A DNA stretch of 64,000 bases from Candidatus Gallipaludibacter merdavium (GCA_017694875.1 JADIMG010000097.1:1-64000); one strand, 5' to 3'. Shown: positions 19,212 to 28,680, counted from the first letter of the stretch. A program made the numbers and translations. The notes: generated from the letters alone by a model not told the origin.

Positions 19212-19733
19212 TTATCTTTCTCCCAGTGTTTTCAAAACACCATGGATTGTATTTCCTCCAGACTGGAGTGCTGACACAACGTTCTTAGCAGGCGATTGCA
19301 GCAAGGCAACCAAATCTGCGATAAGTTCGTTTTTGCTCTTCAATTGAGACAAAACCTCCAATTGATTTGCACCAATAAATACTGTTTCTTCTACGTAAGC
19401 AGCTTTTAAATACGGTTTAGACTCTTTGTCCTTACCAACAAATTCTTTGATAAGTTTAGCTGGAGCATTACCTGTATTTGAGAGCATCAACGCAGTTTCC
19501 CCCTTCAGAGAATCAAACAAAGGGGCGTAACCTGCTGATTTAGCTTCTAATGCTTTACGCAGCAAAGTATTTTTAACAACAACCAATTTCACGCCACGGT
19601 TAAAACAGAGACGACGCAATTCGCTAGTGCGAGCCGCATTCAATCCACCTATATCCGTAAGATAGAAATGGGCATATTGTCCAAGAATATCTTGAAGTTG
19701 TTCAATAACAGCGCTTTTATCTTCCTTTTTCAT
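19212..19733 (-). CDS. rplJ: 50S ribosomal protein L10
   Basis: Base of the ribosomal stalk, 173 aa; binds 23S rRNA and L7/L12 dimers through its C-terminal helix. The N-terminal stretch with LRRLCFNRGVKLVVVKNTLLRKAL is typical. Only 11 bases separate it from rplA, so there is no room for the long L10 leader that many other bacteria place here. Confidence 0.96.
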   Translation of the reverse strand: MKKEDKSAVIEQLQDILGQYAHFYLTDIGGLNAARTSELRRLCFNRGVKLVVVKNTLLRKALEAKSAGYAPLFDSLKGETALMLSNTGNAPAKLIKEFVGKDKESKPYLKAAYVEETVFIGANQLEVLSQLKSKNELIADLVALLQSPAKNVVSALQSGGNTIHGVLKTLGER

Positions 19734-19744
19734 AATCTCAAGTT

Positions 19745-20440
19745 TTATTCTTCAACAGATTTAGGATCTATTTTAAGACCCGGACTCATTGTGCTTGAAA
19801 GATAAATGCTCTTAACATACGTACCTTTAGCTGCAGATGGTTTAAGCTTAATCAAGGTCTGGATAAATTCTTTTGCGTTTTCAGCAATTTGTTCCGGAGT
19901 GAAAGAAACCTTACCCACAGAAGTGTGAACTATACCATATTTATCAACTTTGAAGTCGATTTTACCTTGTTTTACTTCCTTAACGGCTTTGGCAACATCA
20001 GGGGTAACAGTACCGCTTTTGGGGTTTGGCATCAATCCACGCGGACCGAGCACACGTCCTAAAGCACCAATTTTACCCATTACAGAAGGCATGGTAATGA
20101 TAACATCAATATCTGTCCATCCTCCTTTAATTTTTTCGATGTATTCGTCCAAACCTACATAGTCAGCACCAGCTTCCTTAGCAGCGTTTTCCTGGTCTGG
20201 AGTACATAATGCAAGAACCCTAACCTGCTTACCGGTTCCGTTTGGCAAGGAAACAACGCCACGAACCATTTGATTGGCTTTACGTGGGTCTACTCCCAAA
20301 CGAACATCGATATCAACAGAAGCGTCAAACTTAGCCTTGGTAATTTCTTTTACCAAAGCCGCTGCTTCATTCAGTGTATAGGCTTTACCTTGCTCTACTT
20401 TCTCCAAAGCCAATTTCTGATTTTTTGTCAATTTACTCAT
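19745..20440 (-). CDS. rplA: 50S ribosomal protein L1
   Basis: L1 stalk protein, 231 aa, involved in release of deacylated tRNA. The family signature around [21 protein letters not shown] is present. It follows rplK by 16 bases. Confidence 0.97.
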   Translation of the reverse strand: MSKLTKNQKLALEKVEQGKAYTLNEAAALVKEITKAKFDASVDIDVRLGVDPRKANQMVRGVVSLPNGTGKQVRVLALCTPDQENAAKEAGADYVGLDEYIEKIKGGWTDIDVIITMPSVMGKIGALGRVLGPRGLMPNPKSGTVTPDVAKAVKEVKQGKIDFKVDKYGIVHTSVGKVSFTPEQIAENAKEFIQTLIKLKPSAAKGTYVKSIYLSSTMSPGLKIDPKSVEE

Positions 20441-20456
20441 AATTGCGTTTTGAAGT

Positions 20457-20882
20457 TTATTGTTTAACGGTTATACCCATACTACGAGCAGTACCTGCAA
20501 CCATGCTGATAGCAGATTCCAGTTCGAAGCAGTTTAAGTCAGCCATTTTATCTGTAGCAATAGCAGTCACTTGTTCCATTGTGACAGTAGCTACTTTTTT
20601 ACGGTTAGGTTCAGCAGAACCACTTTTAATTTTAGCAGCTTCCATCAATTGAATAGCAACAGGTGGTGTTTTTACTATAAAGTCGAAAGACTTATCAGAA
20701 TAATAGGTTATGACTACTGGTAAGATTTTACCAGCTTTGTCTTGGGTTCTGGCATTAAATTGTTTGCAAAACTCCATAATATTGATACCCTTAGAACCAA
20801 GCGCAGGTCCTACAGGGGGAGAGGGGTTTGCAGCGCCTCCCTTGATCTGCAATTTAATAAGTCCAGCAATCTCTTTTGCCAT
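20457..20882 (-). CDS. rplK: 50S ribosomal protein L11
   Basis: A 141-aa protein of the GTPase-associated centre. The Pro-rich N-terminal stretch [20 protein letters not shown] and the C-terminal rRNA-binding domain are intact. It follows nusG by 47 bases. Confidence 0.97.
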   Translation of the reverse strand: MAKEIAGLIKLQIKGGAANPSPPVGPALGSKGINIMEFCKQFNARTQDKAGKILPVVITYYSDKSFDFIVKTPPVAIQLMEAAKIKSGSAEPNRKKVATVTMEQVTAIATDKMADLNCFELESAISMVAGTARSMGITVKQ

Positions 20883-20929
20883 AATTACTACAATTTAAAA
20901 TTCTGAAAATACGGAATTGTCCGTAACAA

Positions 20930-21475
20930 CTATTCCTTCTCCACTTGTGTGAAGCCTAATTCCAACGGAGTTCTACGTCCGAAGATAACAACAATAACTT
21001 TCAGTTTCTTTTTTTCGTTCATGACGTCTTCAATAACGCCCGTGAAACCACTGAAGGGTCCAAAAATGACACGAACGGTTTCACCAACAACAAATGGTGA
21101 AATCATTTCGCCTTCAGACTCTTGGAGTTCATCTACCTTACCTAAGATGCGATTCACCTCCGACTGGCGCACAGGAATAGGAGTATTATCCTTTTCTCCC
21201 AGGAAGCCCAGTACATTAGGCACATTTCTCAAGTAGTGTTGAGTTTCTCCAACCAAGTTAGCTTCTACCAAGACGTAGCCAGGAAGATAAGTTCTCTCTT
21301 TAAGAATTTTCTTCCCGTTACGAATCTGATAAACCTTTTCTGTAGGGATAAGTACCTGTGAAACATAATGAGCCAAGTCAGAGTTCTTGATTTCTGCATC
21401 AATATACTCTTTTACCTTAGCTTCCTTACCACTAATAGCACGTAAAACGTACCATTTAAAATTATTATCTGTCAC
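20930..21475 (-). CDS. nusG: Transcription termination/antitermination factor NusG
   Basis: A 181-aa factor that binds RNA polymerase and couples it to Rho or ribosomes. The N-terminal NGN domain (about 6-115) starts with KWYVLRAISGKE; the C-terminal KOW domain (about 125-181) contains VGETVRVIFGPFSGFTGVIE. It sits between secE and rplK as in most bacteria. Confidence 0.97.
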   Translation of the reverse strand: MTDNNFKWYVLRAISGKEAKVKEYIDAEIKNSDLAHYVSQVLIPTEKVYQIRNGKKILKERTYLPGYVLVEANLVGETQHYLRNVPNVLGFLGEKDNTPIPVRQSEVNRILGKVDELQESEGEMISPFVVGETVRVIFGPFSGFTGVIEDVMNEKKKLKVIVVIFGRRTPLELGFTQVEKE

Positions 21476-21499
21476 AACAAAGTCCTCCTCAGAAAAAGA

Positions 21500-21691
21500 T
21501 TAAAAGATCTTTTCGTAAATAAAACGCATGATTGACTCGATGCCTAAATCCATAAGCCAAACTATAAGTGCCATGATGATGGAAGCAATTAAAACAACAA
21601 TAGCACTGTTGACAAGTTCCGAGCGAGTAGGCCAAGAAACTTTATGAACCAGCTCCGAATAAGATTCCTTAATACTGTTTACTATCTTCAT
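21500..21691 (-). CDS. secE: Preprotein translocase subunit SecE
   Basis: A 63-aa membrane subunit of the SecYEG channel with one transmembrane segment (about 33-55) after the conserved amphipathic helix ending VSWPTRSEL. The start at 21691 (MKIVNSIKESY) is the family-like start; a start at 21712 would run into the tRNA-Trp 3' end. It lies between tRNA-Trp and nusG. Confidence 0.95.
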   Translation of the reverse strand: MKIVNSIKESYSELVHKVSWPTRSELVNSAIVVLIASIIMALIVWLMDLGIESIMRFIYEKIF

Positions 21692-21709
21692 ACCTTGTGG
21701 AGTTTTTTG

Positions 21710-21782
21710 CACGGGCAGAGAGACTCGAACTCCCGACCCTCGGTTTTGGAGACCGATGCTCTACCAACTGAGCTACGCCCGT
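21710..21782 (-). tRNA. tRNA-Trp (anticodon CCA)
   Basis: Acceptor ACGGGCG pairs with TGCCCGT with one G-U, the anticodon loop is TCTCCAAAA giving CCA, and the T arm is GGGAGTTCGAGTCTC. No CCA tail is encoded. It lies between tuf and secE, as in other Bacteroidales. Confidence 0.95.
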
Positions 21783-21849
21783 GTATTAAATCTTCAAAGC
21801 CCAGAGAAACTCAGGCTTTGAAGATTTATTATTGAATTTCTTTGCCGTA

Positions 21850-23037
21850 TTAGTCAAGCAAAGCTGTGATTTGTCCAGAACCTACTGTACGTCCACCTTC
21901 ACGGATTGCGAAACGAAGACCTTCGCTGCAAGCTACCGGATAGATCAACTTAACAGTGATTTCCAAGTTATCGCCTGGCATAACCATTTCAGTTCCTTCA
22001 GGAAGAGTAATCTCACCTGTTACGTCCAATGTACGGATATAGAACTGAGGACGATATTTATTGTGGAATGGAGTGTGACGTCCACCTTCTTCTTTCTTCA
22101 AGATATAAACAGAGGCCTTGAATTCTGAGTGAGGAGTTACTTTACCCGGGTGTGCGATAACCATACCACGTTTGATTTCGTTTTTATCAATACCACGGAG
22201 CAACAAACCTACGTTATCACCAGCTTCACCTTCGTCCAAAAGTTTACGGAACATTTCCACACCGGTAACAACAGATTTCTTTCCGTCTGCACCAAGACCA
22301 ATGATTTGAACTTCATCACCAACCTTGATAACACCTGTTTCAATACGTCCAGTAGCTACTGTACCACGACCTGTGATAGAGAACACGTCTTCGATAGGCA
22401 TCAAGAAAGGTTTATCAACTGCACGTGGAGGCAATTGAATCCAAGTATCAACAGCATCCATCAATTCCATTATTTTCTCTTCCCATTCTGGTACTCCATT
22501 CAAAGCACCAAGAGCAGAGCCACGGATAACAGGAGTGTTGTCACCGTCGAAATCATAGAATGAAAGCAATTCACGCATTTCCATTTCTACAAGATCCAAC
22601 ATTTCCGGGTCATCCACCATATCGCATTTATTCATGAAAACGACCAAACGAGGAACGTTAACCTGACGAGCCAAAAGAATGTGCTCACGTGTTTGAGGCA
22701 TAGGACCATCAGTTGCAGCAACTACGATAATAGCACCGTCCATCTGAGCAGCACCAGTAACCATGTTCTTTACATAGTCAGCGTGCCCCGGGCAGTCAAC
22801 GTGTGCATAGTGACGAGTAGCTGTTTGATATTCTACGTGTGCCGTATTGATAGTAATACCACGTTCTTTTTCTTCTGGAGCGTTATCGATAGAATCGAAA
22901 GTACGCATTTCAGAAAGACCTTTTTTTGCCAACACCGTAGTAATAGCAGCGGTCAAGGTAGTTTTACCGTGGTCAACGTGACCGATAGTACCGATGTTTA
23001 CGTGCGGCTTTGATCTGTCAAATTTCTCTTTTGCCAT
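21850..23037 (-). CDS. tuf: Elongation factor Tu
   Basis: A 395-aa GTPase that delivers aminoacyl-tRNA to the ribosome. The G1 loop [10 protein letters not shown] (about 18-27), the [10 protein letters not shown] switch II region and NKCD are intact, followed by beta-barrel domains 2 and 3. It lies within a tRNA cluster upstream of secE-nusG, the thrT-tufB-like order. Confidence 0.98.
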   Translation of the reverse strand: MAKEKFDRSKPHVNIGTIGHVDHGKTTLTAAITTVLAKKGLSEMRTFDSIDNAPEEKERGITINTAHVEYQTATRHYAHVDCPGHADYVKNMVTGAAQMDGAIIVVAATDGPMPQTREHILLARQVNVPRLVVFMNKCDMVDDPEMLDLVEMEMRELLSFYDFDGDNTPVIRGSALGALNGVPEWEEKIMELMDAVDTWIQLPPRAVDKPFLMPIEDVFSITGRGTVATGRIETGVIKVGDEVQIIGLGADGKKSVVTGVEMFRKLLDEGEAGDNVGLLLRGIDKNEIKRGMVIAHPGKVTPHSEFKASVYILKKEEGGRHTPFHNKYRPQFYIRTLDVTGEITLPEGTEMVMPGDNLEITVKLIYPVACSEGLRFAIREGGRTVGSGQITALLD

Positions 23038-23088
23038 AATTCAAAAAGTTACTTTGTTAAAATTCGTTTGTTTATAAAAGCTTGATTG

Positions 23089-23160
<72 letters not shown>

Positions 23161-23183
23161 ATCTTATTGTTACTACAAAAAAG

Positions 23184-23256
23184 AGCGGAAGACGGGACTC
23201 AAACCCGCGACCCTCAGCTTGGAAGGCTAATGCTCTATCAACTGAGCTACTTCCGC
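23184..23256 (-). tRNA. tRNA-Gly (anticodon TCC)
   Basis: Acceptor GCGGAAG pairs with CTTCCGC, and the anticodon loop CTTCCAA gives TCC. It shares anticodon and most of its sequence with the tRNA at 2-74. Confidence 0.94.
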
Positions 23257-23265
23257 AGAAACAAG

Positions 23266-23348
23266 TGGGCAGTGATGGATTCGAACCACCGAAGTCGAAA
23301 GACAGCTGAGTTACAGTCAGCCCCATTTGGCCACTCTGGTAACTGCCC
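23266..23348 (-). tRNA. tRNA-Tyr (anticodon GTA)
   Basis: Acceptor GGGCAGT pairs with ACTGCCC, the anticodon loop CTGTAAC gives GTA, and a long variable arm of about 14 bases marks a class II tRNA. Confidence 0.94.
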
Positions 23349-23360
23349 ATTGTTTTTTAT

Positions 23361-23394
23361 AATAGGGATTTCCCACTACAGGGATTTCCCTATT
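23361..23394 (-). repeat. Hairpin between tRNA-Tyr and tRNA-Thr
   Basis: AATAGGGA (23361-23368) pairs with TCCCTATT (23387-23394), and GGGATTTCCC occurs twice within it. It may be an RNA processing signal separating two tRNAs in one transcript. Confidence 0.5.
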
Positions 23395-23398
23395 TTCG

Positions 23399-23472
23399 AG
23401 CCTCTTGTCGGATTCGAACCAACGACCCCGAGATTACAAATCACGTGCTCTGGCCAACTGAGCTAAAGAGGC
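23399..23472 (-). tRNA. tRNA-Thr (anticodon TGT)
   Basis: Acceptor GCCTCTT pairs with AAGAGGC, the anticodon loop TTTGTAA gives TGT, and the T arm is TTGGTTCGAATCCGA. It is the first gene of the tRNA-tuf-rpoC transcript. Confidence 0.95.
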
Positions 23473-23512
23473 AAAATCCCTTTCACCAAAGGTGCTATCT
23501 TATTTCATTGCA

Positions 23513-23558
23513 TTTGCAAACCGCTTTGAGAGACAGCTCATTCAAAACGGCTTGCAAA
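23513..23558 (-). repeat. 17-bp inverted repeat overlapping the tRNA-tuf promoter
   Basis: Arms at 23513-23529 and 23542-23558 pair over 17 bp with a 12-base loop in the leftward RNA, using two G-U pairs. On the other strand those two positions are A-C mismatches. One arm includes the TTTG of the -7 box, so only part can be in the transcript. It may be a DNA operator or leader hairpin. Confidence 0.55.
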
Positions 23559-23585
23559 TGTACGACTTTATTTTGGATTGGCAAA
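23555..23585 (-). promoter_or_regulatory. Promoter of the tRNA-tuf-secE-rpoC operon
   Basis: Minus strand TTTG (23585-23582), 19 bases, TACATTTG (23562-23555). Both elements match the Bacteroides consensus exactly, about 80 bases upstream of the first tRNA. Confidence 0.78.
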
Positions 23586-23602
23586 TAATTTCGCAACTTT
23601 TT

Positions 23603-23902
23603 TTACTTACCCATGTTTTTTTCCTTATGTTTTTTGAGTTGCTTATCCAGTGCATCTACCGACAAATCAGTAGCTTCCTCAAAAGAATCACATATTTTTG
23701 AGGCAAAAAATTCAACATTAGGAACTGCTATTTTTATTTGAACCTCTTTGTTAAGAGCTGTTTCAGGTTTAACAACCTTCAAATAGACATCCACATTGAG
23801 TATATCGTCATGTACCTTGTATAATTTATTGATTTTCTTGTTGATATACTCTTGTAAGCGTTCAGTTGCATTAAAATTGACTGCTTGAATGTTGATATTC
23901 AT
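23603..23902 (-). CDS. hpf: Ribosome hibernation promoting factor (HPF/YfiA family)
   Basis: A 99-aa protein of the short HPF type that binds the 30S decoding region and silences ribosomes in slow growth. The beta-alpha-beta core begins MNINIQAVNFNATERLQEYINKK, and basic residues at the end (KQLKKHKEKN) fit rRNA contact. It overlaps the recombinase stop by 4 bases (ATGA), so the two are translated together. Confidence 0.88.
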   Translation of the reverse strand: MNINIQAVNFNATERLQEYINKKINKLYKVHDDILNVDVYLKVVKPETALNKEVQIKIAVPNVEFFASKICDSFEEATDLSVDALDKQLKKHKEKNMGK

Positions 23903-24795
23903 AATTCCTCCTTTTTTTGTGCTCTTGGATGAGCTTGTTTGTAAATTGTGTGTATTTCATTAAAAGTCGTATGCGTATACACCTGTGTAGCCGCCAGACT
24001 TGCATGTCCCAAAACCGCCTTTACTGCATTTATGTCCGCACCATTGTTAAGCATGGCTGTGGCAAATGTGTGCCGCAGCACATGTGGGCTTTGCTGGTGG
24101 AGCGTGCTCACTTCCTTCATGCGCGCGTGTACAATATTATATACACGTCCCCGGTAAAGTTGTTTGCCATTGGGTAGGATAAAGAAATTTGGGGTTACCG
24201 CATTCGGCAATTCACGTTCTCTCATTTCCCTATAACGTTCCAATGTCTTTGCCAAAGAATCGCCAAAGGGTATGATGCGGTGTTTATTCCTTTTTCCCAA
24301 CACTTTGACAGTCTTCTCTTGTAGGTCCACATCTGCATCCATCAGTTGTATCAACTCGGAGCATCTTACACCCGTTTCGTACAAAAAATCAATGATGGTG
24401 TTTTCAAGACACTGCTTGTAGTCATCTTCATCATTCATTGCCAAAGCTGCATCCACTTCCTGTTGTTTATAAAACACCGGAAGAGGCTTATTTGTTTTAG
24501 GTGCAACAATTTTTCTCATTATGTCCACACTTACATTCCCATTTCTCATGAGGAATTTCCAAAAAGACATGAGTGATGATATTTTTCTCTTGACTGTCCG
24601 CGGATGTTTCCCTTCTTCCATAAGTTGGATAATCCATTCCCTTACATCTGTTGTCGTTACCTTCTCCGGATTAAATTCGTTCGGATTCATTTGCAGAAAA
24701 TCACAAAACTGCAGCAAATCATTTTGATATGCCTCAACAGTATGCAAAGAATATCTGCGTTCCAATTGTAAATAGTCAAGAAATTGCTGCACCAT
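23899..24795 (-). CDS. xerC: Tyrosine recombinase XerC/XerD-type
   Basis: Site-specific recombinase that resolves chromosome dimers. Starting at 24795 it has 298 aa: N-terminal SAM-like domain (about 1-90), then the catalytic domain with Arg in TGVRCSEL, HVLRHTFAT, LGHASLAATQVYTHT and the terminal tyrosine nucleophile. This start is chosen because GGAGGAG lies 6 bases upstream and a TATCTTCG promoter-like box is at 24818-24825; a longer TTG start would lie inside that box. Operon with hpf and absence of mobile-element context favour a housekeeping role. Confidence 0.9.
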   Translation of the reverse strand: MVQQFLDYLQLERRYSLHTVEAYQNDLLQFCDFLQMNPNEFNPEKVTTTDVREWIIQLMEEGKHPRTVKRKISSLMSFWKFLMRNGNVSVDIMRKIVAPKTNKPLPVFYKQQEVDAALAMNDEDDYKQCLENTIIDFLYETGVRCSELIQLMDADVDLQEKTVKVLGKRNKHRIIPFGDSLAKTLERYREMRERELPNAVTPNFFILPNGKQLYRGRVYNIVHARMKEVSTLHQQSPHVLRHTFATAMLNNGADINAVKAVLGHASLAATQVYTHTTFNEIHTIYKQAHPRAQKKEEL

Positions 24796-24800
24796 CATCT

Positions 24801-24825
24801 GCTCCTCCGCTTTGCCACGAAGATA
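24801..24825 (-). promoter_or_regulatory. -7-like box and strong ribosome binding site of the xerC-hpf operon
   Basis: Minus strand TATCTTCG (24825-24818) differs from TAnnTTTG by one base. It is followed by GGAGGAG, 6 bases before the ATG at 24795, an unusually clear Shine-Dalgarno for this group. Confidence 0.55.
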
Positions 24826-24940
24826 CAAAATTCCAATTGTGTTTTTACCATACTTCCCTTCTGATTTTATTATTTTTAACTATGATTTCTTGTAGGTTTA
24901 GACCCAACACGCAAACGCCTCATAAAATCAAAGCCAGCAT

Positions 24941-24971
24941 TTTGCCAATATGAAAAAACTATCTACCTTTG
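24941..24971 (+). promoter_or_regulatory. Promoter of the B12-uptake locus
   Basis: TTTG (24941-24944), 19 bases, TACCTTTG (24964-24971). Transcription should start about 24978, giving a leader of roughly 400 bases that contains the riboswitch. Confidence 0.75.
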
Positions 24972-25049
24972 TCCCTGGCTATGAGGAACCGGAAGTTGCC
25001 ATTGGCGATATGGCAAAATGCTTTTCCGGCATCTTGTGCCACTTAATAT

Positions 25050-25233
25050 GAATGTTCGGTGTTCTTAGCCTAATCAGGCAACAGGAAGAATAGGGAATCA
25101 GGTGAGAATCCTGAACAGACCCGCTGCTGTATGTTTCAAAAAACTCCGAAGTCATCCCCTTTGTCACTGTTTCCACCCGAAACGGGAAGACTGACTTCTG
25201 GAAGAAACGAGTCAGAAGACCTGCCGAACATAA
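25050..25233 (+). ncRNA. Cobalamin (B12) riboswitch
   Basis: P1 pairs ATGTTCGG (25052-25059) with CCGAACAT (25224-25231). The core contains GGGAATCAGGTGAGAATCCT followed by GACCCGCTGCTGT, and the 3' B12 box AGTCAGAAGACCTGCC (25210-25225) matches the family consensus. Adenosyl- or methylcobalamin binding should switch off the downstream btuB operon. Just after P1, GCCTT...AAGGC (25245-25263) may form the expression platform. Confidence 0.93.
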
Positions 25234-25381
25234 TGTTGTTCAAAAGCCTTCGTGGGAAAAGGCAATTGAGTAAGTAAGGATATTCTTTGGATTGTTTTCA
25301 CGACAACAGCCATTACTCTTTCTGATGTTTTCAATATGCTATTGCCGTTTAGGACTACTGGATTATCCGAATAAAATTATC

Positions 25382-27493
25382 ATGCCTATCACTAGCAAAC
25401 AAAAAGCCTTCAAGCATAGATTGTGCCTGTTCATTTTTCTATGTACCACGGTTCTGATGTATGGATACAGCGACACGACATACTATAGTATGGGGGTTGT
25501 ATCTGGTGCAAGCAGGCTGGACAGCATCCAAGAGATACAAGAAGTATACGTTACAGGTCACACGCAAAAAGAAGTCATATCCTCACAAAAATTGGACGGG
25601 ACACGCCTGGAAGGCTTGAATTCTTTTTCCGTCGCGGATGCCATCCGCTATTTTTCGGGTGTCCAAATCAAAGACTATGGTGGAGTTGGGGGTATTAAGA
25701 CTGTAGATATCCGCAGTATGGGTACCAATCAGATGGGCGTCTTTTATGATGGGATACAATTGGGTAATGCACAAAACGGACAGGTTGATTTGGGAAAATT
25801 TTCGTTGGACAATATTGAATCTATCTCCTTATATAATGGGCAAAAGAGTGAAATTTTCCAGTCCGCCAAGGATTATGGTTCTGCGGGTACCATTTATATA
25901 AGAACACGCAAGCCCAAATTTGCCAAAGGGAAAAAATACAATATCCAACTCACCATGAAGGGTGGTTCGTTTGGTCTGGCAAATCCTTCATTGCTGTGGG
26001 AACAGAAAATCAGTGAAAACGTCAGCAGTTCGCTCAATGCCGAATATACATATGCCACCGGCAGATACAAATTCAGGTACCGTAAAGTATTGCACGACGG
26101 AACTATAGCCTGGGACACAACAGCCATACGGGAAAATGGTGATGTAAACGCATTACGCATTGAAGGAGGATTTTTCGGCTATATACCCCAAGGGAAATGG
26201 CATGTTAAAGCTTATTTTTATGATTCCGAACGTGGCATTCCCGGTGCCATCGTCAATAATGTATGGACCAATTCACAACGCCAATGGGACAGAAACGCTT
26301 TTGTACAAGGCTCCTACCAACAAGAGTTGTTCAAAGGCTATGAGTTTATGTTTAACGGCAAATATGCCAATGATTACATGCGTTATCTTAATCCCGACAC
26401 GACACTGATGTATATAGACAACAGCTTTGTACAGCAGGAGATTTATCTTTCTGTGGTCAACAAATATTCCATTTTCAAAGAATGGGATGTTTCTTTATCT
26501 GCAGATTACCAATGGAACATATTGGATGCAGATTTACGCGATTTCGTTTACCCCAGACGGAATACCCTCTTGGTAGCAGCAGCAACAGCCTTTGATATAT
26601 GGCATATCAAAGGTCAGGCGAGTGTACTGGGTACATTTGTCTTTGAAAATGTAACCCGGAAAAGTCTTCTGAACGGTTCGGACATCATTGCCGGACAGGA
26701 AGCTACACCCGAAAATACCTATGCAGTAACACCCGCCGCATTTCTATCATACAATCCCTTTGAAGGGTTTGACATACATGCCTTTTACAAACGTATTTTC
26801 CGCATGCCAACATTCAATGATCTGTATTATACGGACATTGGTAACATTTCTCTGAAACCGGAATATACCACCCAATATGATTTAGGTGTCCAATACGTCA
26901 AGGAATTCAGAAAAAGCTATTTTCGAAAGTTAGCCTTAAAGGCAGACGGATACTTCAACCAAGTAGAAAACAAGATTATTGCAGTCCCCAAAGGAAACGG
27001 ACAGTATCGCTGGATGATGATGAATCTTGGATACGTCGAAATAACAGGCGTAGACATAAGTTCTGATATTCTAATGGTATTCCCATATGATATCCAATTA
27101 GGCCTGCATATAAACTACACCTATCAGGAAGCAAAAGACCTGACAGACCCGACAGACAACGACCCCGTTTCCGGGACCTATGGCGGACAGATTGCATACA
27201 TTCCCTGGCATAGTGGTTCTGTAACCGGAAACCTAAGCTACAAAACATGGGGACTAAATTATAGTTTTATATATGTAGGAGAACGCTACCATAACTCTTC
27301 CAACATTTTAGCCAACCATGAGCAACCATGGTACACACACGACTTGGCATTGTCGAAAGAGTTCCAATTCAAGAAGTGGAAACTGAAGCTATCGGTAGAG
27401 GTCAACAATGTGTTTGACCAGCAATATGAGGTAATATTAAATTATCCCATGCCCGGACGAAATTATAAAGGAATCATCAAATGTACATTCTAA
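25382..27493 (+). CDS. btuB: TonB-dependent vitamin B12 receptor (BtuB-like)
   Basis: A 703-aa outer-membrane barrel importing cobalamin. Signal segment about 13-32, then plug domain (about 55-180; FSVADAIRYFSGVQIKDYGG, VDIRSMGTNQMGVFYDGIQL), then a 22-strand barrel ending in an aromatic residue (GIIKCTF). The start at 25382 is chosen because it gives a proper signal peptide and upstream starts lie nearer the riboswitch. The riboswitch directly upstream and the BtuG-type lipoprotein gene directly downstream support the B12 assignment. Confidence 0.9.
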   Translation: MPITSKQKAFKHRLCLFIFLCTTVLMYGYSDTTYYSMGVVSGASRLDSIQEIQEVYVTGHTQKEVISSQKLDGTRLEGLNSFSVADAIRYFSGVQIKDYGGVGGIKTVDIRSMGTNQMGVFYDGIQLGNAQNGQVDLGKFSLDNIESISLYNGQKSEIFQSAKDYGSAGTIYIRTRKPKFAKGKKYNIQLTMKGGSFGLANPSLLWEQKISENVSSSLNAEYTYATGRYKFRYRKVLHDGTIAWDTTAIRENGDVNALRIEGGFFGYIPQGKWHVKAYFYDSERGIPGAIVNNVWTNSQRQWDRNAFVQGSYQQELFKGYEFMFNGKYANDYMRYLNPDTTLMYIDNSFVQQEIYLSVVNKYSIFKEWDVSLSADYQWNILDADLRDFVYPRRNTLLVAAATAFDIWHIKGQASVLGTFVFENVTRKSLLNGSDIIAGQEATPENTYAVTPAAFLSYNPFEGFDIHAFYKRIFRMPTFNDLYYTDIGNISLKPEYTTQYDLGVQYVKEFRKSYFRKLALKADGYFNQVENKIIAVPKGNGQYRWMMMNLGYVEITGVDISSDILMVFPYDIQLGLHINYTYQEAKDLTDPTDNDPVSGTYGGQIAYIPWHSGSVTGNLSYKTWGLNYSFIYVGERYHNSSNILANHEQPWYTHDLALSKEFQFKKWKLKLSVEVNNVFDQQYEVILNYPMPGRNYKGIIKCTF

Positions 27494-27504
27494 TTGATAT
27501 GAAT

Positions 27505-28644
27505 ATGAAAAAATGGAATTATATATTGCTTTGCCTGCTATTAATCGCTTGCAGACAGGAAGTTGAAGTATTTGTTCCTGAGGAGGAAGAGGTCGGTACG
27601 CCAGAATTCACTTCCATCAGTGGTTTTTATCTGCTGAATGAAGGGAATATGGGTACTAACAAAGCTACCTTAGACTATTACGATTATGAAACGGGCATTT
27701 ACACCCGAAACATTTACGGCAATGCCAATCCAAGCGTACCCAAAGAGATGGGTGATGTGGGCAATGACCTGAAAATCTACAGAAACAAACTATTTGCAGT
27801 CATTAACTGCTCCAACAAGATTGAAGTCATGAATGCCGAAAACGCCCAACGTATAGGACAAATTAACATTCCCAACTGCAGATATATCGCTTTTCATGAC
27901 AAATATGCTTATGTTACTTCCTACGCTGGCCCAGTAGAAATCAATCCTGACTACAAACAACGAGGCTATGTAGCCAAAGTTGACATAGAAACATTGCAAA
28001 TTACCGATACCTGTCTTGTAGGCTTCCAGCCTGATGAATTGGCTATTGTCAACGGAAAGATTTATGTAGCCAATTCGGGGGGGTACATGTATCCCAATTA
28101 CGAGAACACTTTATCCGTAATCGATTTAGAGAGTTTTGAAGAAGTCAAAAGAATTGAAGTCGATATTAATCTACACCGAGTACGTAATGACCAATATGAA
28201 CAACTATGGGTCAGCTCAAGAGGTGATTATTACGACAACCCATCACGCTTATATTGCATAGATACCAAAAATGACATTGTAATAGATACCATAGCCATAG
28301 GCTGCTCCAATATGTGTATTGTCAGAGACTCACTCTATTTCTATTGTACAGAATGGAGTAACACCGAAATGAGTAACAAAATAACCTATGGCATAGTAAA
28401 TACAAAAAACAGGCAACTCGTTAGCAGTCAATTCATCAGCGACGGAACAGAAAAAGACATCCAAATTCCTTATGGCATCATGGTTAACCCACTAACCAAT
28501 GACATCTATGTGACAGATGCCAAGAATTACGTCACACCAGGTACTCTTTACTGTTTTGGCCCAGACGGGAAAAAGAAATGGGAAGTAAGGACTGGTGATA
28601 TACCTGCCCATTTTGCTTTTGTGGGAACATTCGAAAAAGAATAA
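27505..28644 (+). CDS. btuG: Surface B12-binding lipoprotein (BtuG-like beta-propeller)
   Basis: A 379-aa lipoprotein: signal ending LLLIACRQ (lipobox cysteine about residue 14), an acidic segment EVEVFVPEEEE suited to surface export in Bacteroidetes, then YncE-like repeats forming a seven-bladed propeller (VDIETLQITDTCLVGFQPDELAIVNGKIYVANSG). In Bacteroides, BtuG caps BtuB and binds cobalamin very tightly. The gene begins within 12 bases of the btuB stop; a start at 27499 is equally possible. Riboswitch control is shared. Family is assigned from architecture and position. Confidence 0.85.
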   Translation: MKKWNYILLCLLLIACRQEVEVFVPEEEEVGTPEFTSISGFYLLNEGNMGTNKATLDYYDYETGIYTRNIYGNANPSVPKEMGDVGNDLKIYRNKLFAVINCSNKIEVMNAENAQRIGQINIPNCRYIAFHDKYAYVTSYAGPVEINPDYKQRGYVAKVDIETLQITDTCLVGFQPDELAIVNGKIYVANSGGYMYPNYENTLSVIDLESFEEVKRIEVDINLHRVRNDQYEQLWVSSRGDYYDNPSRLYCIDTKNDIVIDTIAIGCSNMCIVRDSLYFYCTEWSNTEMSNKITYGIVNTKNRQLVSSQFISDGTEKDIQIPYGIMVNPLTNDIYVTDAKNYVTPGTLYCFGPDGKKKWEVRTGDIPAHFAFVGTFEKE

Positions 28645-28680
28645 ATATACAATCAGTTAAATTTAAAACGTACAAACATT

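Noticed and set aside
19734-19744. L10 leader between rplA and rplJ
   Set aside because: Only 11 bases are available, too short for that regulatory RNA.
24796-24828. Longer TTG-started recombinase
   Set aside because: The extension would overlap a promoter-like box, while the start at 24795 has a strong Shine-Dalgarno.
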